Position numbers and translations under genes: made by a program
Notes under the pieces: model-generated
The model's database searches: none
The model's input: only the letters and a program-made list of their open reading frames with translations
Told to the model about the DNA's origin: nothing
Shown: positions 35,023 through 44,357 of the stretch, in pieces
Position numbering within the stretch: position 1 is the first letter of the stretch
Layout of the letters: every line of letters starts with the position of its first letter
Source: an uncultured Caulobacterales bacterium
GTDB taxonomy: Bacteria; Pseudomonadota; Alphaproteobacteria; Caulobacterales; Caulobacteraceae
Assembly (NCBI GenBank): GCA_903900155.1
Contig: CAIUMD010000030.1
Coordinates: 44,679 to 108,678, forward strand
Reading direction: 5' to 3'
DNA length: 64,000 nucleotides

Positions 35023-36948
35023 TCAGAATTCTTCCCAGTCCTCGCTGACCGCAACGGCGGTGGCGCCGCGCGACACCGGCGCGGGGCGTGCGGCCGGCTT
35101 GGCGCGATTGACCACCGGCGTAGCCGGGCACTGGCCGGGGCGCGAAGCCTGCGGCGCGGCGGCGTTCTCGGCGCCGACCTTGAAGCGCGACACCATGCTG
35201 GCCAGCGAGCCGGCTTCGTTCTTCAGCGAATGGGTCGCGGCCGTGGCTTCTTCCACCATGGCGGCGTTCTGCTGCACGACCTGGTCCATCTGGTTCACGG
35301 CCGTGTTGACCTCGTTCAGGCCGGTGGCCTGTTCGGTGGTCGAGGCCGAGATCTCCTGCATCAGGGCGTCGATCGAGGCGACCTGCTCGACGATGCGGTT
35401 CAGGGCTTCACCCGTCTGACCGACCAGGTCCACGCCCGCCTCGACCTGCGAGGTCGAGGTCGAGATCAGCTGCTTGATCTCCTTGGCCGCGTCGGCCGAG
35501 CGCTGGGCCAGGGCCCGGACTTCCTGGGCGACGACGGCGAAACCACGGCCGGCTTCCCCGGCGCGGGCGGCTTCAACGCCAGCGTTGAGCGCCAGAAGGT
35601 TCGTCTGGAAGGCGATTTCGTCGATCACGCCGATGATCTGGCTGACCTGGCTGGACGAGGTCTCGATCTCGGTCATGGCCGAGACGGCCTGGCCGACGAT
35701 GCGGCCCGAGCGCTCGGCGTCCGAACGGGCGGCGGCCACGACCTGCGAGGCTTCCTTGGCGCCCGACGCGGTCTTGCGGACCGTGGCGGTGATCTCGTCC
35801 AGGGCGGCGGCGGTCTCTTCCAGGGCGGCGGCCTGCTGCTCGGTGCGGCGCGACAGGTTGTTGGAGGCTTCGGCGATCTCGTCCGAGCCGGCGTTGACGC
35901 CGCCGGTGGCCGCGACGATGGCCTTCATGGCGTCCTGCAGCTTGGCGACGGCCTGGTTGAAGTCTTCGCGCAGTTGCAGGTAGCGGCCGGCGAACGGCGC
36001 GTCGATGCGAGCGGTCAGGTCGCCGCCGGCCAGGCGAGACAGGCCCGAGGCCAGGGCCTCGACCACCTCGGCCTGCTCGGCCTCGGCGGCGCGGCGCTCG
36101 TCGTCATTGGCGGCGCGATCGCGCTCGGCGGCCGTGCGGGTCTTCTCGGCGTCCTGTTCGACGCGGATCTTGGCGATCGCGGCTTCCTTGAAGTGGATCA
36201 CGGCGGCGGCCATCTGGCCGACCTCGTCGCGACGATCGGTGGCCGGCACCTCGATGGCGTTGTCGCCCGAGGCCAGGCGGCGCATGGCGGCGGTCATGGC
36301 GGCGACCGGCTTGGCGATCGAGGTGGACAGCAGCAGGCCACCGCCCAGGGCGATGGCGGCGCTCAGCAGGATGCCGGCGGTCAGCACCAGGTTCGACAGG
36401 GCCTGGGCCTTCTTCTGGGCCAGGGCCTCGGCGTCGATCCGGGCCTGGGCCCAGGTCTGGATGGCTTCCAGGGCGTCCTCGACCGGCGCCACGGCCTTGT
36501 CGGCGACGCCGTCGTTACGAACCAGCTCGACGGCCTGCGGGCGGGTGGCCGGATCGGCGCCCAGCTTCAGGGCCGGGTCGATGGCTTGCTGGCGATAGCC
36601 GGCATAGGCGTCGCGGATCGCCTGCACCTGGGCCTTGTCGGCCTGCAGCGCGTCCAGCTTGTCCAGGGCGCCGAAGAACTTGACCTTGTGCACGGTCTCG
36701 ATGCGCTTGACGTAGTAGTCGTCGCCCGAGAGCAGATAGCCGCGCAGCGAGTTTTCCTGGCGGGTCAGGCGGAAGGTGGCCGTGTCGGCCGCCTGCATCA
36801 CCTTGTAGGCGCGGTCGGTGCGCGCCACCGAGGTTTCCAGGACCTTGGAGTTGATGAACAACGCCACGCCCATCGTCGCGATGGTCGCCAGCAGCACGCC
36901 GAACACGACCAGCAGCTTCGTGGGGATCCTGAAATTGCCGAAATTCAC
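35023..36948 (-). CDS. Methyl-accepting chemotaxis protein
   Basis: The 641-residue receptor has a first membrane helix (about residues 11-31), a helical periplasmic sensor domain of CHASE3-like type (about 35-185), a second membrane helix (about 190-210), a HAMP region and a long cytoplasmic coiled coil with the hairpin tip IDEIAFQTNLLALNAGVEAARAGEAGRGFAVVAQEVRALAQRS. The C-terminus ends SEDWEEF, which resembles the pentapeptide that tethers CheR and CheB (NWETF in E. coli). The ligand is not known. No che genes are nearby. Confidence 0.92.
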   Translation of the reverse strand: MNFGNFRIPTKLLVVFGVLLATIATMGVALFINSKVLETSVARTDRAYKVMQAADTATFRLTRQENSLRGYLLSGDDYYVKRIETVHKVKFFGALDKLDALQADKAQVQAIRDAYAGYRQQAIDPALKLGADPATRPQAVELVRNDGVADKAVAPVEDALEAIQTWAQARIDAEALAQKKAQALSNLVLTAGILLSAAIALGGGLLLSTSIAKPVAAMTAAMRRLASGDNAIEVPATDRRDEVGQMAAAVIHFKEAAIAKIRVEQDAEKTRTAAERDRAANDDERRAAEAEQAEVVEALASGLSRLAGGDLTARIDAPFAGRYLQLREDFNQAVAKLQDAMKAIVAATGGVNAGSDEIAEASNNLSRRTEQQAAALEETAAALDEITATVRKTASGAKEASQVVAAARSDAERSGRIVGQAVSAMTEIETSSSQVSQIIGVIDEIAFQTNLLALNAGVEAARAGEAGRGFAVVAQEVRALAQRSADAAKEIKQLISTSTSQVEAGVDLVGQTGEALNRIVEQVASIDALMQEISASTTEQATGLNEVNTAVNQMDQVVQQNAAMVEEATAATHSLKNEAGSLASMVSRFKVGAENAAAPQASRPGQCPATPVVNRAKPAARPAPVSRGATAVAVSEDWEEF

Positions 36949-37212
36949 CGCAGCCTCCGAGCTTCTCGCGAGGTTCGGTCAGGACGAAGCTAGCCCCCTA
37001 GCGTGCGTGCAACCGAACACACCGCTATCTTTGAGGTCTACAAGGTTGCTGGGCTGTTAACTGTACTGTGGCGGAACGTCGCAGGATTCCTTGAGAATCC
37101 GTCACAGACTCAAGGACTTGCGCAGTAGTTGCAAGAGCGCAGCCCCCCCTGCGCATCGACCGGAACGATGCCGGCGCCCCGCCGACATACGCTCCGAATA
37201 CAGACAAATCCT

Positions 37213-40122
37213 TTAGTGCGCTTCGTCCCAGTTGCTGGCGGCGCGGGCCTCGACGGTCAGCGGGATCGACAGGGCGACGGCAGGCTCGGCCGCCTTTTCC
37301 ATCACCGCCTTGATCACCTCGCAGGCGCGGTCGGCCTCGGCGGCCGGAGCCTCGAAGACCAGTTCGTCGTGCACCTGCAGCAGCATCTTGGCCTCAAGGC
37401 CGGCGGCTTCCAGCGCGGCGGGCATGCGGACCATCGCCCGGCGCATGACGTCGGCGGCCGCGCCCTGGATCGGGGCGTTGATCGCCGCGCGCTCGGCGAA
37501 CTGGCGGTGGGCGGCGGACTTGGCCTCGATGTCGGGGATGTTGATCTTCCGGCCGAAGATCGTGCTGACATAGCCGTGCTCGCGCACGAAGGCCTTGGTC
37601 GCGTCCATATAGGCCTGGATGCCCGGGAAGCGCTCGAAATAGGTCTTGATATAGGCCCCGGCCTCGCCCTGGCCGATGCCCAGCTGGTTGGCCAGGCCGA
37701 AGGCTGAGATGCCGTAGACGATGCCGAAATTGATGGCCTTGGCCCGGCGGCGGATCATCGGGTCCATGCCCTCGATCGGGGTGTCGAACATCTCCGAGGC
37801 GGTCATGGCGTGGATGTCCAGGCCCTCCTGGAACGCCGTCTTCAGCTGCGGGATGTCGCCGATATGGGCCAGCAGACGCAATTCGATCTGGCTGTAGTCG
37901 GCGCTGATCAACACATTGCCCGGCGCGGCCACGAAGGCCTTGCGGATCTTGCGGCCCTCCTCGGTGCGGACCGGGATGTTCTGCAGGTTCGGATCGGACG
38001 AGGACAGGCGCCCCGTCGTCGTCGCGGCCAGGGCGTAGGAGGTGTGCACGCGGCCCGTGGACTCGGCGATCGCCGCGATCAGGTTCTCGGTATAGGTGCC
38101 TTTCAGCTTGCTGAGCTGGCGCCAGTCCAGCAGCACGCGCGGCAGCTCGTGCTCCAGCGCCAGGCTTTCCAGCACGTCGCTGTCGGTCGACCACTGTCCG
38201 GTGGCGGTCTTCTTGCCGCCCTTCATGTTCATCTCGCCAAACAGCACGTCGCCGATCTGCTTGGGGCTGCCCAGGTTGAACGGACGCCCGACCAACTCCT
38301 GGGCGCGCGCCTCGAACTTGGCCATGCGCAGCGAGAACTCGTTGGAGAGCAAACGCAGCGCTTCGGGATCGACACGAACGCCGTTGTTCTCCATGCGGGC
38401 CAGCACGGTCGGCAGCGGACGCTCCAGGGTCTCGTAGACGGTCGCCAAGCCCTCGCGCGCCAGGCGGGGCTTGAGGATCTCCCACAGGCGCAGGGTGACG
38501 TCGGCGTCCTCGGCGGCATAGGCGGTCGCTTCAGGCAAAGCGACATGCTTGAAGCTGATCTGGCCCTTGCCCGTACCGCACACCTGCTTGAACGGGATCG
38601 GCTTGTGGCCCAGCCACAGCTCCGACAGCTCGTCCATGCCGTGACCGTGCAGGCCGGCCTCCAGCACGTAGGAGATCAGCATGGTGTCGTCGATCGGCGC
38701 GACCTGGACGCCGTGACGGGCCAGGACGGCGATGTCGTACTTGGCGTTCTGGGCCACCTTCAGCACCGCCGGATCTTCCAGCAGCGGCTTGAGGGTGGCG
38801 ATCACGTCGGCCAGGGCGATCTGCTCGATGTCGGCCGGCGCCTCGAAGGCCAGGCCGTCGGCCTTCTCGCAGTGGCTGATCGGGATGTAGCAGGCCTCGC
38901 CGGCCGCGACGGCCAGGGAGACGCCGCACAGGCCGGCGGTGGCCGAGCCCAGCGCGTCGGTCTCGGTGTCGAAGGCCACCACGCCCTTGGCGGTCGCCTT
39001 GGCGACCCAGGCTTTCAGGGTCTCGACGTCGCGGACGCAGACATAGGCGGCGGTGTCGATCTTGACCGGCTCGGCCACCGGATTGGCGGCGGCGCGGGCC
39101 GCCGCGCCCATGTACGAGACGGTGGTGACCGGGGCCTTGGGCTGAGCCGCCGGCGGGCGATCGAGCGTGCCGGGCGTCGCCGCGGCCGAGCCGTCGCCGA
39201 CCCGTCGGGCCAGGGTGCGGAATTCCATCTGCTCGAGGAAGGCGGCCAGCACCGCCTTGTCCGGCTCGCGCACGGTCAGCTCGTCCAGCGGCTGGGGCAG
39301 CGGGGTGTCGCAGTCCAGCTTCACCAGGGCCCGCGACAGGCGGATCTGGTCTGCGAACTCGATCAGGGTCTCGCGGCGCTTGGGCTGCTTGATCTCGGCC
39401 GCGCGGGCCAGCAGCGTGTCGAGGTCGCCATATTCGGTGATCAGCTGGGCGGCGGTCTTGACGCCGATGCCGGGCGCGCCCGGAACGTTGTCGACGCTGT
39501 CGCCGCACAGGGCCTGCACGTCGACCACCTTGTCGGGATAGACGCCGAACTTCTCGAACACCTGCTCGCGGTCGATGCGCACCCCCTTCATGGGATCGAA
39601 CATCGAGACGCCGTCGCCGACCAGCTGCATCAGGTCCTTGTCCGACGAGACGATCACCGCCTCGCCGCCGACCTCGCGGGCCTTGCAGGCATAGGCGGCG
39701 ATCAGGTCGTCGGCCTCGTAGCCGGCCAGCTCGATGGCCGGCACGCCGAACGCGCGCGTGGCCTCGCGCACCAGCGGGAACTGCGGGATCAGGTCTTCCG
39801 GCGGCGGCGGACGGTGGGCCTTGTATTGGTCGTAGAGGGTGTTGCGGAACGTCTTCTCCGAGTGGTCCCAGATCACCGCCAGGTGCGTGGGCGCGTCGCC
39901 CTGCATGTCGCGCATCAGCTTCCACAGCATGTTGCAGAAGCCCTGGACGGCGCCCACCGGCAGGCCGTCGCTCTTGCGGGTCAGCGGCGGCAGGGCGTGA
40001 TAGGCGCGGAACAGATAGGCCGAGCCATCGACCAGGAAGAGCCGGACGGCGGGGCCGTCCTGGGTCAGTTCGGAAGCGTTCGGAAGCGGGGGCGCGGCGA
40101 CGTCGGTCATGGCCGGCAACAT
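37213..40122 (-). CDS. polA: DNA polymerase I
   Basis: The 969-residue polymerase has three domains: a 5'-3' flap nuclease (about 25-310, VSSDKDLMQLV and GDSVDNVPGAPGIG), a 3'-5' exonuclease (about 350-540) with Asp and Glu intact in VAFDTETDAL and a VLKVAQNAKYDIAVL motif, and the polymerase domain (about 580-969) with SADYSQIELRLLAH, RRRAKAINFGIVYG and LQVHDELVFE. So proofreading is expected, unlike in Bacillus-type or Taq enzymes. The start at 40122 or the ATG at 40110 is possible. It works in Okazaki fragment repair and excision repair. Confidence 0.97.
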   Translation of the reverse strand: MLPAMTDVAAPPLPNASELTQDGPAVRLFLVDGSAYLFRAYHALPPLTRKSDGLPVGAVQGFCNMLWKLMRDMQGDAPTHLAVIWDHSEKTFRNTLYDQYKAHRPPPPEDLIPQFPLVREATRAFGVPAIELAGYEADDLIAAYACKAREVGGEAVIVSSDKDLMQLVGDGVSMFDPMKGVRIDREQVFEKFGVYPDKVVDVQALCGDSVDNVPGAPGIGVKTAAQLITEYGDLDTLLARAAEIKQPKRRETLIEFADQIRLSRALVKLDCDTPLPQPLDELTVREPDKAVLAAFLEQMEFRTLARRVGDGSAAATPGTLDRPPAAQPKAPVTTVSYMGAAARAAANPVAEPVKIDTAAYVCVRDVETLKAWVAKATAKGVVAFDTETDALGSATAGLCGVSLAVAAGEACYIPISHCEKADGLAFEAPADIEQIALADVIATLKPLLEDPAVLKVAQNAKYDIAVLARHGVQVAPIDDTMLISYVLEAGLHGHGMDELSELWLGHKPIPFKQVCGTGKGQISFKHVALPEATAYAAEDADVTLRLWEILKPRLAREGLATVYETLERPLPTVLARMENNGVRVDPEALRLLSNEFSLRMAKFEARAQELVGRPFNLGSPKQIGDVLFGEMNMKGGKKTATGQWSTDSDVLESLALEHELPRVLLDWRQLSKLKGTYTENLIAAIAESTGRVHTSYALAATTTGRLSSSDPNLQNIPVRTEEGRKIRKAFVAAPGNVLISADYSQIELRLLAHIGDIPQLKTAFQEGLDIHAMTASEMFDTPIEGMDPMIRRRAKAINFGIVYGISAFGLANQLGIGQGEAGAYIKTYFERFPGIQAYMDATKAFVREHGYVSTIFGRKINIPDIEAKSAAHRQFAERAAINAPIQGAAADVMRRAMVRMPAALEAAGLEAKMLLQVHDELVFEAPAAEADRACEVIKAVMEKAAEPAVALSIPLTVEARAASNWDEAH

Positions 40123-40261
40123 AGGGGGCGCCGCGCGTGTCGGAAACCCTCTGGAAACACCCTCCAGACCCCTGCTGACAGCGGTCGGCAGCGCCTCATG
40201 TCAGAACTTGACGCCTTGGCAGGCATGGCGCTCGTCAGCGCTCACGCCATATGTTTGACGG

Positions 40262-40462
40262 ATGAAATGGTCTCTATCCGCCACGGGCGGCAAAGCTCCG
40301 CCCGCTGGGGTCACGCAAATCGTGGAGAGCGCGGATGCCGCCATCGCGCGCTACGAGCAGTTGAATCTCCTGCTCGACGGCACGGCCGTCATCACCATAA
40401 GTGATGAAAATGGCGCGCTCGCCACTCCGGACGATCTGCACAAAATGCGGGGCGCGGACTGA
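40262..40462 (+). CDS. Small hypothetical protein
   Basis: This 66-residue ORF reads MKWSLSATGGKAPPAGVTQIVESADAA and continues with ISDENGALATPDDLHKMRGAD. It is mixed alpha/beta in appearance with no known motif. Base composition is clearly less GC-rich than in neighbouring genes. No strong ribosome site is visible. It may be a real gene in the small atypical segment between polA and asd, or noise. Confidence 0.4.
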   Translation: MKWSLSATGGKAPPAGVTQIVESADAAIARYEQLNLLLDGTAVITISDENGALATPDDLHKMRGAD

Positions 40463-40525
40463 AGCTCGCATGAGTTGGCGAGGCCCGGTCCTTACAAGAG
40501 TTTAAACTCGAGCAATGAGGGGCCC

Positions 40526-40792
40526 ATGACCGACTTCTATATCCACTGGAACATTATAACGCACAAACTTCGCATTCACCGAGGCAAATGCGGCGCATGC
40601 AAAGATGGTAGAGGTATGCACGAAGGCAAGATCGAAGCTGGTCGTGGCTTAACCTACGATTGGGTAGAGGCGGAAACCTACATTGATGCGGCGGCACAGG
40701 CTGCAGACCTCATAAGACGATACCCGCAGCTCAGGAAGTTCTCCGACAAGCGCGACTGCGGCCTTTGTCACCCAGCCAGGAATTCAAACTGA
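40526..40792 (+). CDS. Small Cys-rich protein in low-GC segment
   Basis: The 88-residue product contains two Cys pairs, K-C-G-A-C-K near residue 22 and D-C-G-L-C-H-P near the C-terminus, which could form a zinc site, and an ordered middle (TYIDAAAQAADLIRRYP). A TGAGGGG site lies shortly before the ATG, which favours a real gene. Codon use (ATA, TTA, ATT) differs from the GC-rich neighbours, a sign of recent transfer. No family is recognised. Confidence 0.55.
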   Translation: MTDFYIHWNIITHKLRIHRGKCGACKDGRGMHEGKIEAGRGLTYDWVEAETYIDAAAQAADLIRRYPQLRKFSDKRDCGLCHPARNSN

Positions 40793-40908
40793 GGCGCCCG
40801 GAGTTCTACTAGCCGCCCTCAGAAACCCTCGCCTTGCGCCCGCCTGGCTTGAGGCGTACGGGAACCACGCTCCGCGCGGTATGCGGACAGACGTTTCAGG
40901 AGAGCGCG

Positions 40909-41937
40909 ATGGGTTACCGGGTCGCCGTGGTCGGCGCCACGGGCAATGTGGGCCGCGAGATGTTCAACATCCTCGAGGAAGTCAAATTCCCCGTGGACAA
41001 GATGCACGCCATCGCCAGCCGCAAATCCATCGGCGTGGAAGTCTCGTTCGGCAACCAGATCCTGCACTGCGAGGACCTGGAGCAGTTCGACTTCTCGACC
41101 GTCGACATCGTGCTGATGAGCGCCGGCGGCTCGATCTCGGCCGCCTGGGGCGAGAAGATCGGCGCGGCCGGTCCGATCGTGATCGATAACAGCAGCCACT
41201 TCCGCATGGATCCGGACGTGCCGCTGGTGGTGCCGGAGGTGAACCCGGACGCCGTCGACAAGCTGCCCAAGAACATCATCGCCAACCCCAACTGCTCGAC
41301 CGCGCAGCTGGTGGTGGTGCTGGCCCCGCTGCATGCCGAGGCCAAGATCAAGCGCGTCGTCGTCTCGACCTACCAGTCGGTGTCGGGCGCCGGCAAGGAG
41401 GGCATGGACGAGCTGTGGGACCAGACCAAGGGCGTCTTCGTCCTGGGCGCCCCGCCGCCCAAGAAGTTCACCAAGCAGATCGCCTTCAACGTCATCCCGC
41501 ACATCGATGTGTTCATGGAGGACGGCTACACGAAGGAAGAGTGGAAGATGATGGCCGAGACCAAGAAGATCCTGGATCCGGCGATCAAGCTGACCGCCAC
41601 CGCCGTGCGCGTGCCGGTCATGGTCGGCCACGCCGAGTCGGTGAACATCGAGTTCGAGACCCCGCTGGACGAGGACGACGTCCGCGAGATCCTGCGCGAC
41701 GCCGACGGCGTGTCGGTCGTCGATAAGCGCGAGGACGGCGGCTACATGACGCCGAAGGAAAGCGCCGGCGAGTTCCCGGTCTATGTCTCGCGCATCCGCA
41801 CCGACCCGACCGTCGAGAACGGCATCGCGCTGTGGTGCGTGGCCGACAATCTGCGCAAGGGCGCGGCGCTCAACGCCGTGCAGATCGCCCAGCTGCTGCA
41901 CGACAAGGGCCTGATCAAGCAGAAGACCCCGGCCTAA
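40909..41937 (+). CDS. asd: Aspartate-semialdehyde dehydrogenase
   Basis: The 342-residue enzyme has the NADP-binding VAVVGATGNVGREM start, the active-site Cys129 in NPNCSTAQL, and the conserved YQSVSGAGKEGMDEL, RVPVMVGHAESVN and CVADNLRKGAALNAVQIAQ segments. It reduces aspartyl phosphate to the semialdehyde on the route to lysine, diaminopimelate, threonine and methionine. AGGAGAG lies before the ATG at 40909. A strong terminator follows. Confidence 0.96.
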   Translation: MGYRVAVVGATGNVGREMFNILEEVKFPVDKMHAIASRKSIGVEVSFGNQILHCEDLEQFDFSTVDIVLMSAGGSISAAWGEKIGAAGPIVIDNSSHFRMDPDVPLVVPEVNPDAVDKLPKNIIANPNCSTAQLVVVLAPLHAEAKIKRVVVSTYQSVSGAGKEGMDELWDQTKGVFVLGAPPPKKFTKQIAFNVIPHIDVFMEDGYTKEEWKMMAETKKILDPAIKLTATAVRVPVMVGHAESVNIEFETPLDEDDVREILRDADGVSVVDKREDGGYMTPKESAGEFPVYVSRIRTDPTVENGIALWCVADNLRKGAALNAVQIAQLLHDKGLIKQKTPA

Positions 41938-41970
41938 GATCCGCAATCCGCAACAAGCGGGTGGAAATCA

Positions 41971-42008
41971 GGGCTCCCGGGGCAGATCTCCGGGAGCCCT
42001 TTTTCTTT
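41971..42008 (+). terminator. Rho-independent terminator after asd
   Basis: A perfect stem GGGCTCCCGG / CCGGGAGCCC around GGCAGATCT is followed by TTTTTCTTTT. It ends just before the RarD start region. Confidence 0.93.
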
Positions 42009-42029
42009 TCCGAGCATGAAAGACGAACC

Positions 42030-42941
42030 ATGTCGGCGAGCCTGAGCCAGACCCCGACCGAGAGCCGCTCGGCCTATGCCGCCGGCGTCGGCTGCTATGT
42101 GCTGTGGGGCTTCCTGCCTCTGTATTTCCACCTGCTGTCGAACCTGGGCGTCTCGTCCTGGGAGATGATCGCCCACCGCTCGCTGTGGTCGGTGCTGTGG
42201 GCCGGGGGCCTCGTCTTGATCGCCAAGCAGGGCGGCCAGGTCGCGGCGGTGCTGCGCCAGCCCAGGACCCTGGGCGTGCTGGCCCTGTCGACCCTGGCGA
42301 TCTTCAGCAACTGGACGATCTACGTCTTCGCCGTCAACGCCGGCCACGTGATCGAGGCCAGCCTGGGCTATTACATCAACCCGCTGATGAACATGGCCGC
42401 CGGCGCGCTGCTGTTTCGCGAGCGGATGTCCAAGGAAGGCAAGGTCGCCATCGGTTTCGCGGCCGTCGGCGTGGCCATCCAGACCATCGCGCTCGGCCAC
42501 CTGCCGATCGTCTCGCTGGGCCTGGCCCTGACCTTCTGCGCCTACGCCATCCTGCGGAAGCAGGTGAAGGCCGACGCCCAGACGGGGCTCTTCATAGAGT
42601 GCGCGTATCTGGCCCTGCCCGGCCTGTTCTACGTCATGCACCTGGCCCAGAGCGGCCAGGGCCACTTCGGCGGCGGCGCCTCGGTGACGGCGCTGCTGGC
42701 CCTGGCGGGTCCGGCCACGGTCGCGCCGCTGGCGCTGTTCGCCTGGTCGGCCCGTCGCCTGCCGCTCAGCGCCATCGGCTTCCTGCAGTTCATCGCGCCG
42801 ACCTTGCAATTCCTGCTGGGCGTGGCGTTCGGCGAGGCCTTCACCCCGCTGCGGGCGCTGTCGTTCGTGTTCATCTGGCTGGGCGTGGCCACCTTCGCCT
42901 ACGGGGCGTGGAAGAAGACACGGGTTCTAGCGCCGGCCTGA
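42030..42941 (+). CDS. rarD: RarD/EamA-type drug/metabolite transporter
   Basis: The 303-residue protein has about ten hydrophobic helices. The typical RarD start is present (Y-A-A-G-V-G-C-Y-V-L-W-G-F-L-P-L-Y), as are LGVSSWEMIAHRSLWS, FSNWTIYVFAVNAGHVIEASLGYYINPL and RLPLSAIGFLQFIAPTLQFLLGV. RarD proteins lie in the inner membrane; the substrate is unknown. The gene follows the asd terminator. Confidence 0.85.
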   Translation: MSASLSQTPTESRSAYAAGVGCYVLWGFLPLYFHLLSNLGVSSWEMIAHRSLWSVLWAGGLVLIAKQGGQVAAVLRQPRTLGVLALSTLAIFSNWTIYVFAVNAGHVIEASLGYYINPLMNMAAGALLFRERMSKEGKVAIGFAAVGVAIQTIALGHLPIVSLGLALTFCAYAILRKQVKADAQTGLFIECAYLALPGLFYVMHLAQSGQGHFGGGASVTALLALAGPATVAPLALFAWSARRLPLSAIGFLQFIAPTLQFLLGVAFGEAFTPLRALSFVFIWLGVATFAYGAWKKTRVLAPA

Positions 42942-42962
42942 GGTCCGGGTCATGGTCCGCTT

Positions 42963-44357
42963 ATGGACGAGCAGATCTCCAAAGGTCGCGGCCGGCTGAT
43001 CCTGGCCGCGACCGTGCTGGGCTCCAGCCTGGCCTTCATCGACGGGTCGGTCGTCAATGTCGCCCTGCCGACGATCCGCCAGGCGCTGGACGCGCGTCCG
43101 GAAGCGATCCAGTGGATCGTCAACGCCTACCTGCTGCTGCTCAGCGCCCTCGTGCTGATCGGCGGTTCGGCCGGGGACCGCTGGGGGCGGCGCAAGGTGT
43201 TCGTGATCGGGGTCAGCCTGTTCGCCCTGGCTTCCCTGGCCTGCGCCCTGGCGCCGAGCATCGCCTGGCTGATCGCCGCCCGGTCGCTGCAAGGCGTCGC
43301 CGCCGCCCTGGTCGTGCCGGCCAGCCTGGCCATCCTGGGCGCGGCCTTCGACGAGGAGCGGCGCGGGCCGATGATCGGGGCCTGGGCCGGGTTCGGCGCG
43401 GTGACCGGGGCGCTGGGACCCGTGCTGGGCGGCTGGCTGGTCGACGCGGTGTCGTGGCGCGCCGTCTTCCTGATCAACCTGCCGCTCGCCGCCGCCACCG
43501 TCTGGCTGACGCTCAAGGCGGTCCCCGAGAGCCGCGACCCGGATGTCCGACACCTGGACTGGCGCGGCGCGATCCTGGCCGCCGCCGGCCTGGGCGCCCT
43601 GACCTGGGGCCTGACGGCGGCGGGCGAGCGCGGCTGGACCAGCCCCGCCGTCTGGAGCGCCATCGTCGCCGGCGCGGCGATCCTGGTCGGCTTCGTGGTG
43701 CTGCAGGGGCGCGAGGCGCATCCGATGATGCCGCTGTCGCTGTATCGCTCGCCGACCTTCAGCGGCGCCAACCTGCTGACCCTGGCCCTCTATTTCGGCC
43801 TGACCGGCGCGATGTTCTTCCTGCCTTACGAGCTGATCGCCCGGCATGGATACAAGGCCGCCCAGGCGGGGGCGACCCTGCTGCCGCTGTCGGCGGTGAT
43901 GGGGACGCTGTCCGGCTTGGCCGGCCGTGTCGCCAACAAGGTCGGGGCGCGAGCCATGCTGACCGTCGGACCGATCACGGCCGGGATCGGCTTTGCCCTG
44001 CTGGGCGCGCCATGGATCGCCAGCGGCTTCTGGGCCGGCGTGCTGCCGGGCCTCTTGGTGCTGGCGGTCGGCATGACCATCAGCGTCGCGCCCCTGACCA
44101 GCACGGTGATGGCGGCCGTGCCGTCGAGCCATTCCGGCGTCGCCTCGGGAATCAACAACGCCGTCGCCCGCATCGCCGGCCTGCTGGCCGTGGCGGTGCT
44201 GGGCCTCGTCTATTTCGCGCCTGGAGGCGGCGGCTATCCGTGGGTGATGGGGATCAGCGCGGCGGCGGCGATCGTGGCGGGCCTCGTCGGCGCGGCGACG
44301 ATCAGAAACGGTGGGCCAGGCCGACCACCAGCTCCAGGTCCGGGGTCTGGCGGTTGA
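42963..44357 (+). CDS. MFS efflux transporter, DHA2-like (14 helices)
   Basis: The 464-residue protein has the MFS motif GDRWGRRKVF in the first cytoplasmic loop, the proton-coupled antiporter motif in GPVLGGWLVD, and a D-G-S-V-V-N-V-A-L-P start typical of the DHA2 branch that exports drugs or dyes. The C-terminal end overlaps the end of the convergent outer-membrane gene by 56 bases, so the two may affect one another. The last residues (GGPGRPPAPGPGSGG) fall in this overlap and look non-structured. Confidence 0.82.
   Translation: MDEQISKGRGRLILAATVLGSSLAFIDGSVVNVALPTIRQALDARPEAIQWIVNAYLLLLSALVLIGGSAGDRWGRRKVFVIGVSLFALASLACALAPSIAWLIAARSLQGVAAALVVPASLAILGAAFDEERRGPMIGAWAGFGAVTGALGPVLGGWLVDAVSWRAVFLINLPLAAATVWLTLKAVPESRDPDVRHLDWRGAILAAAGLGALTWGLTAAGERGWTSPAVWSAIVAGAAILVGFVVLQGREAHPMMPLSLYRSPTFSGANLLTLALYFGLTGAMFFLPYELIARHGYKAAQAGATLLPLSAVMGTLSGLAGRVANKVGARAMLTVGPITAGIGFALLGAPWIASGFWAGVLPGLLVLAVGMTISVAPLTSTVMAAVPSSHSGVASGINNAVARIAGLLAVAVLGLVYFAPGGGGYPWVMGISAAAAIVAGLVGAATIRNGGPGRPPAPGPGSGG

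Noticed and set aside
37810..40404. 864-residue plus-strand reading
   Set aside because: Antisense to polA and rich in Gly, Arg and Gln; no motif.
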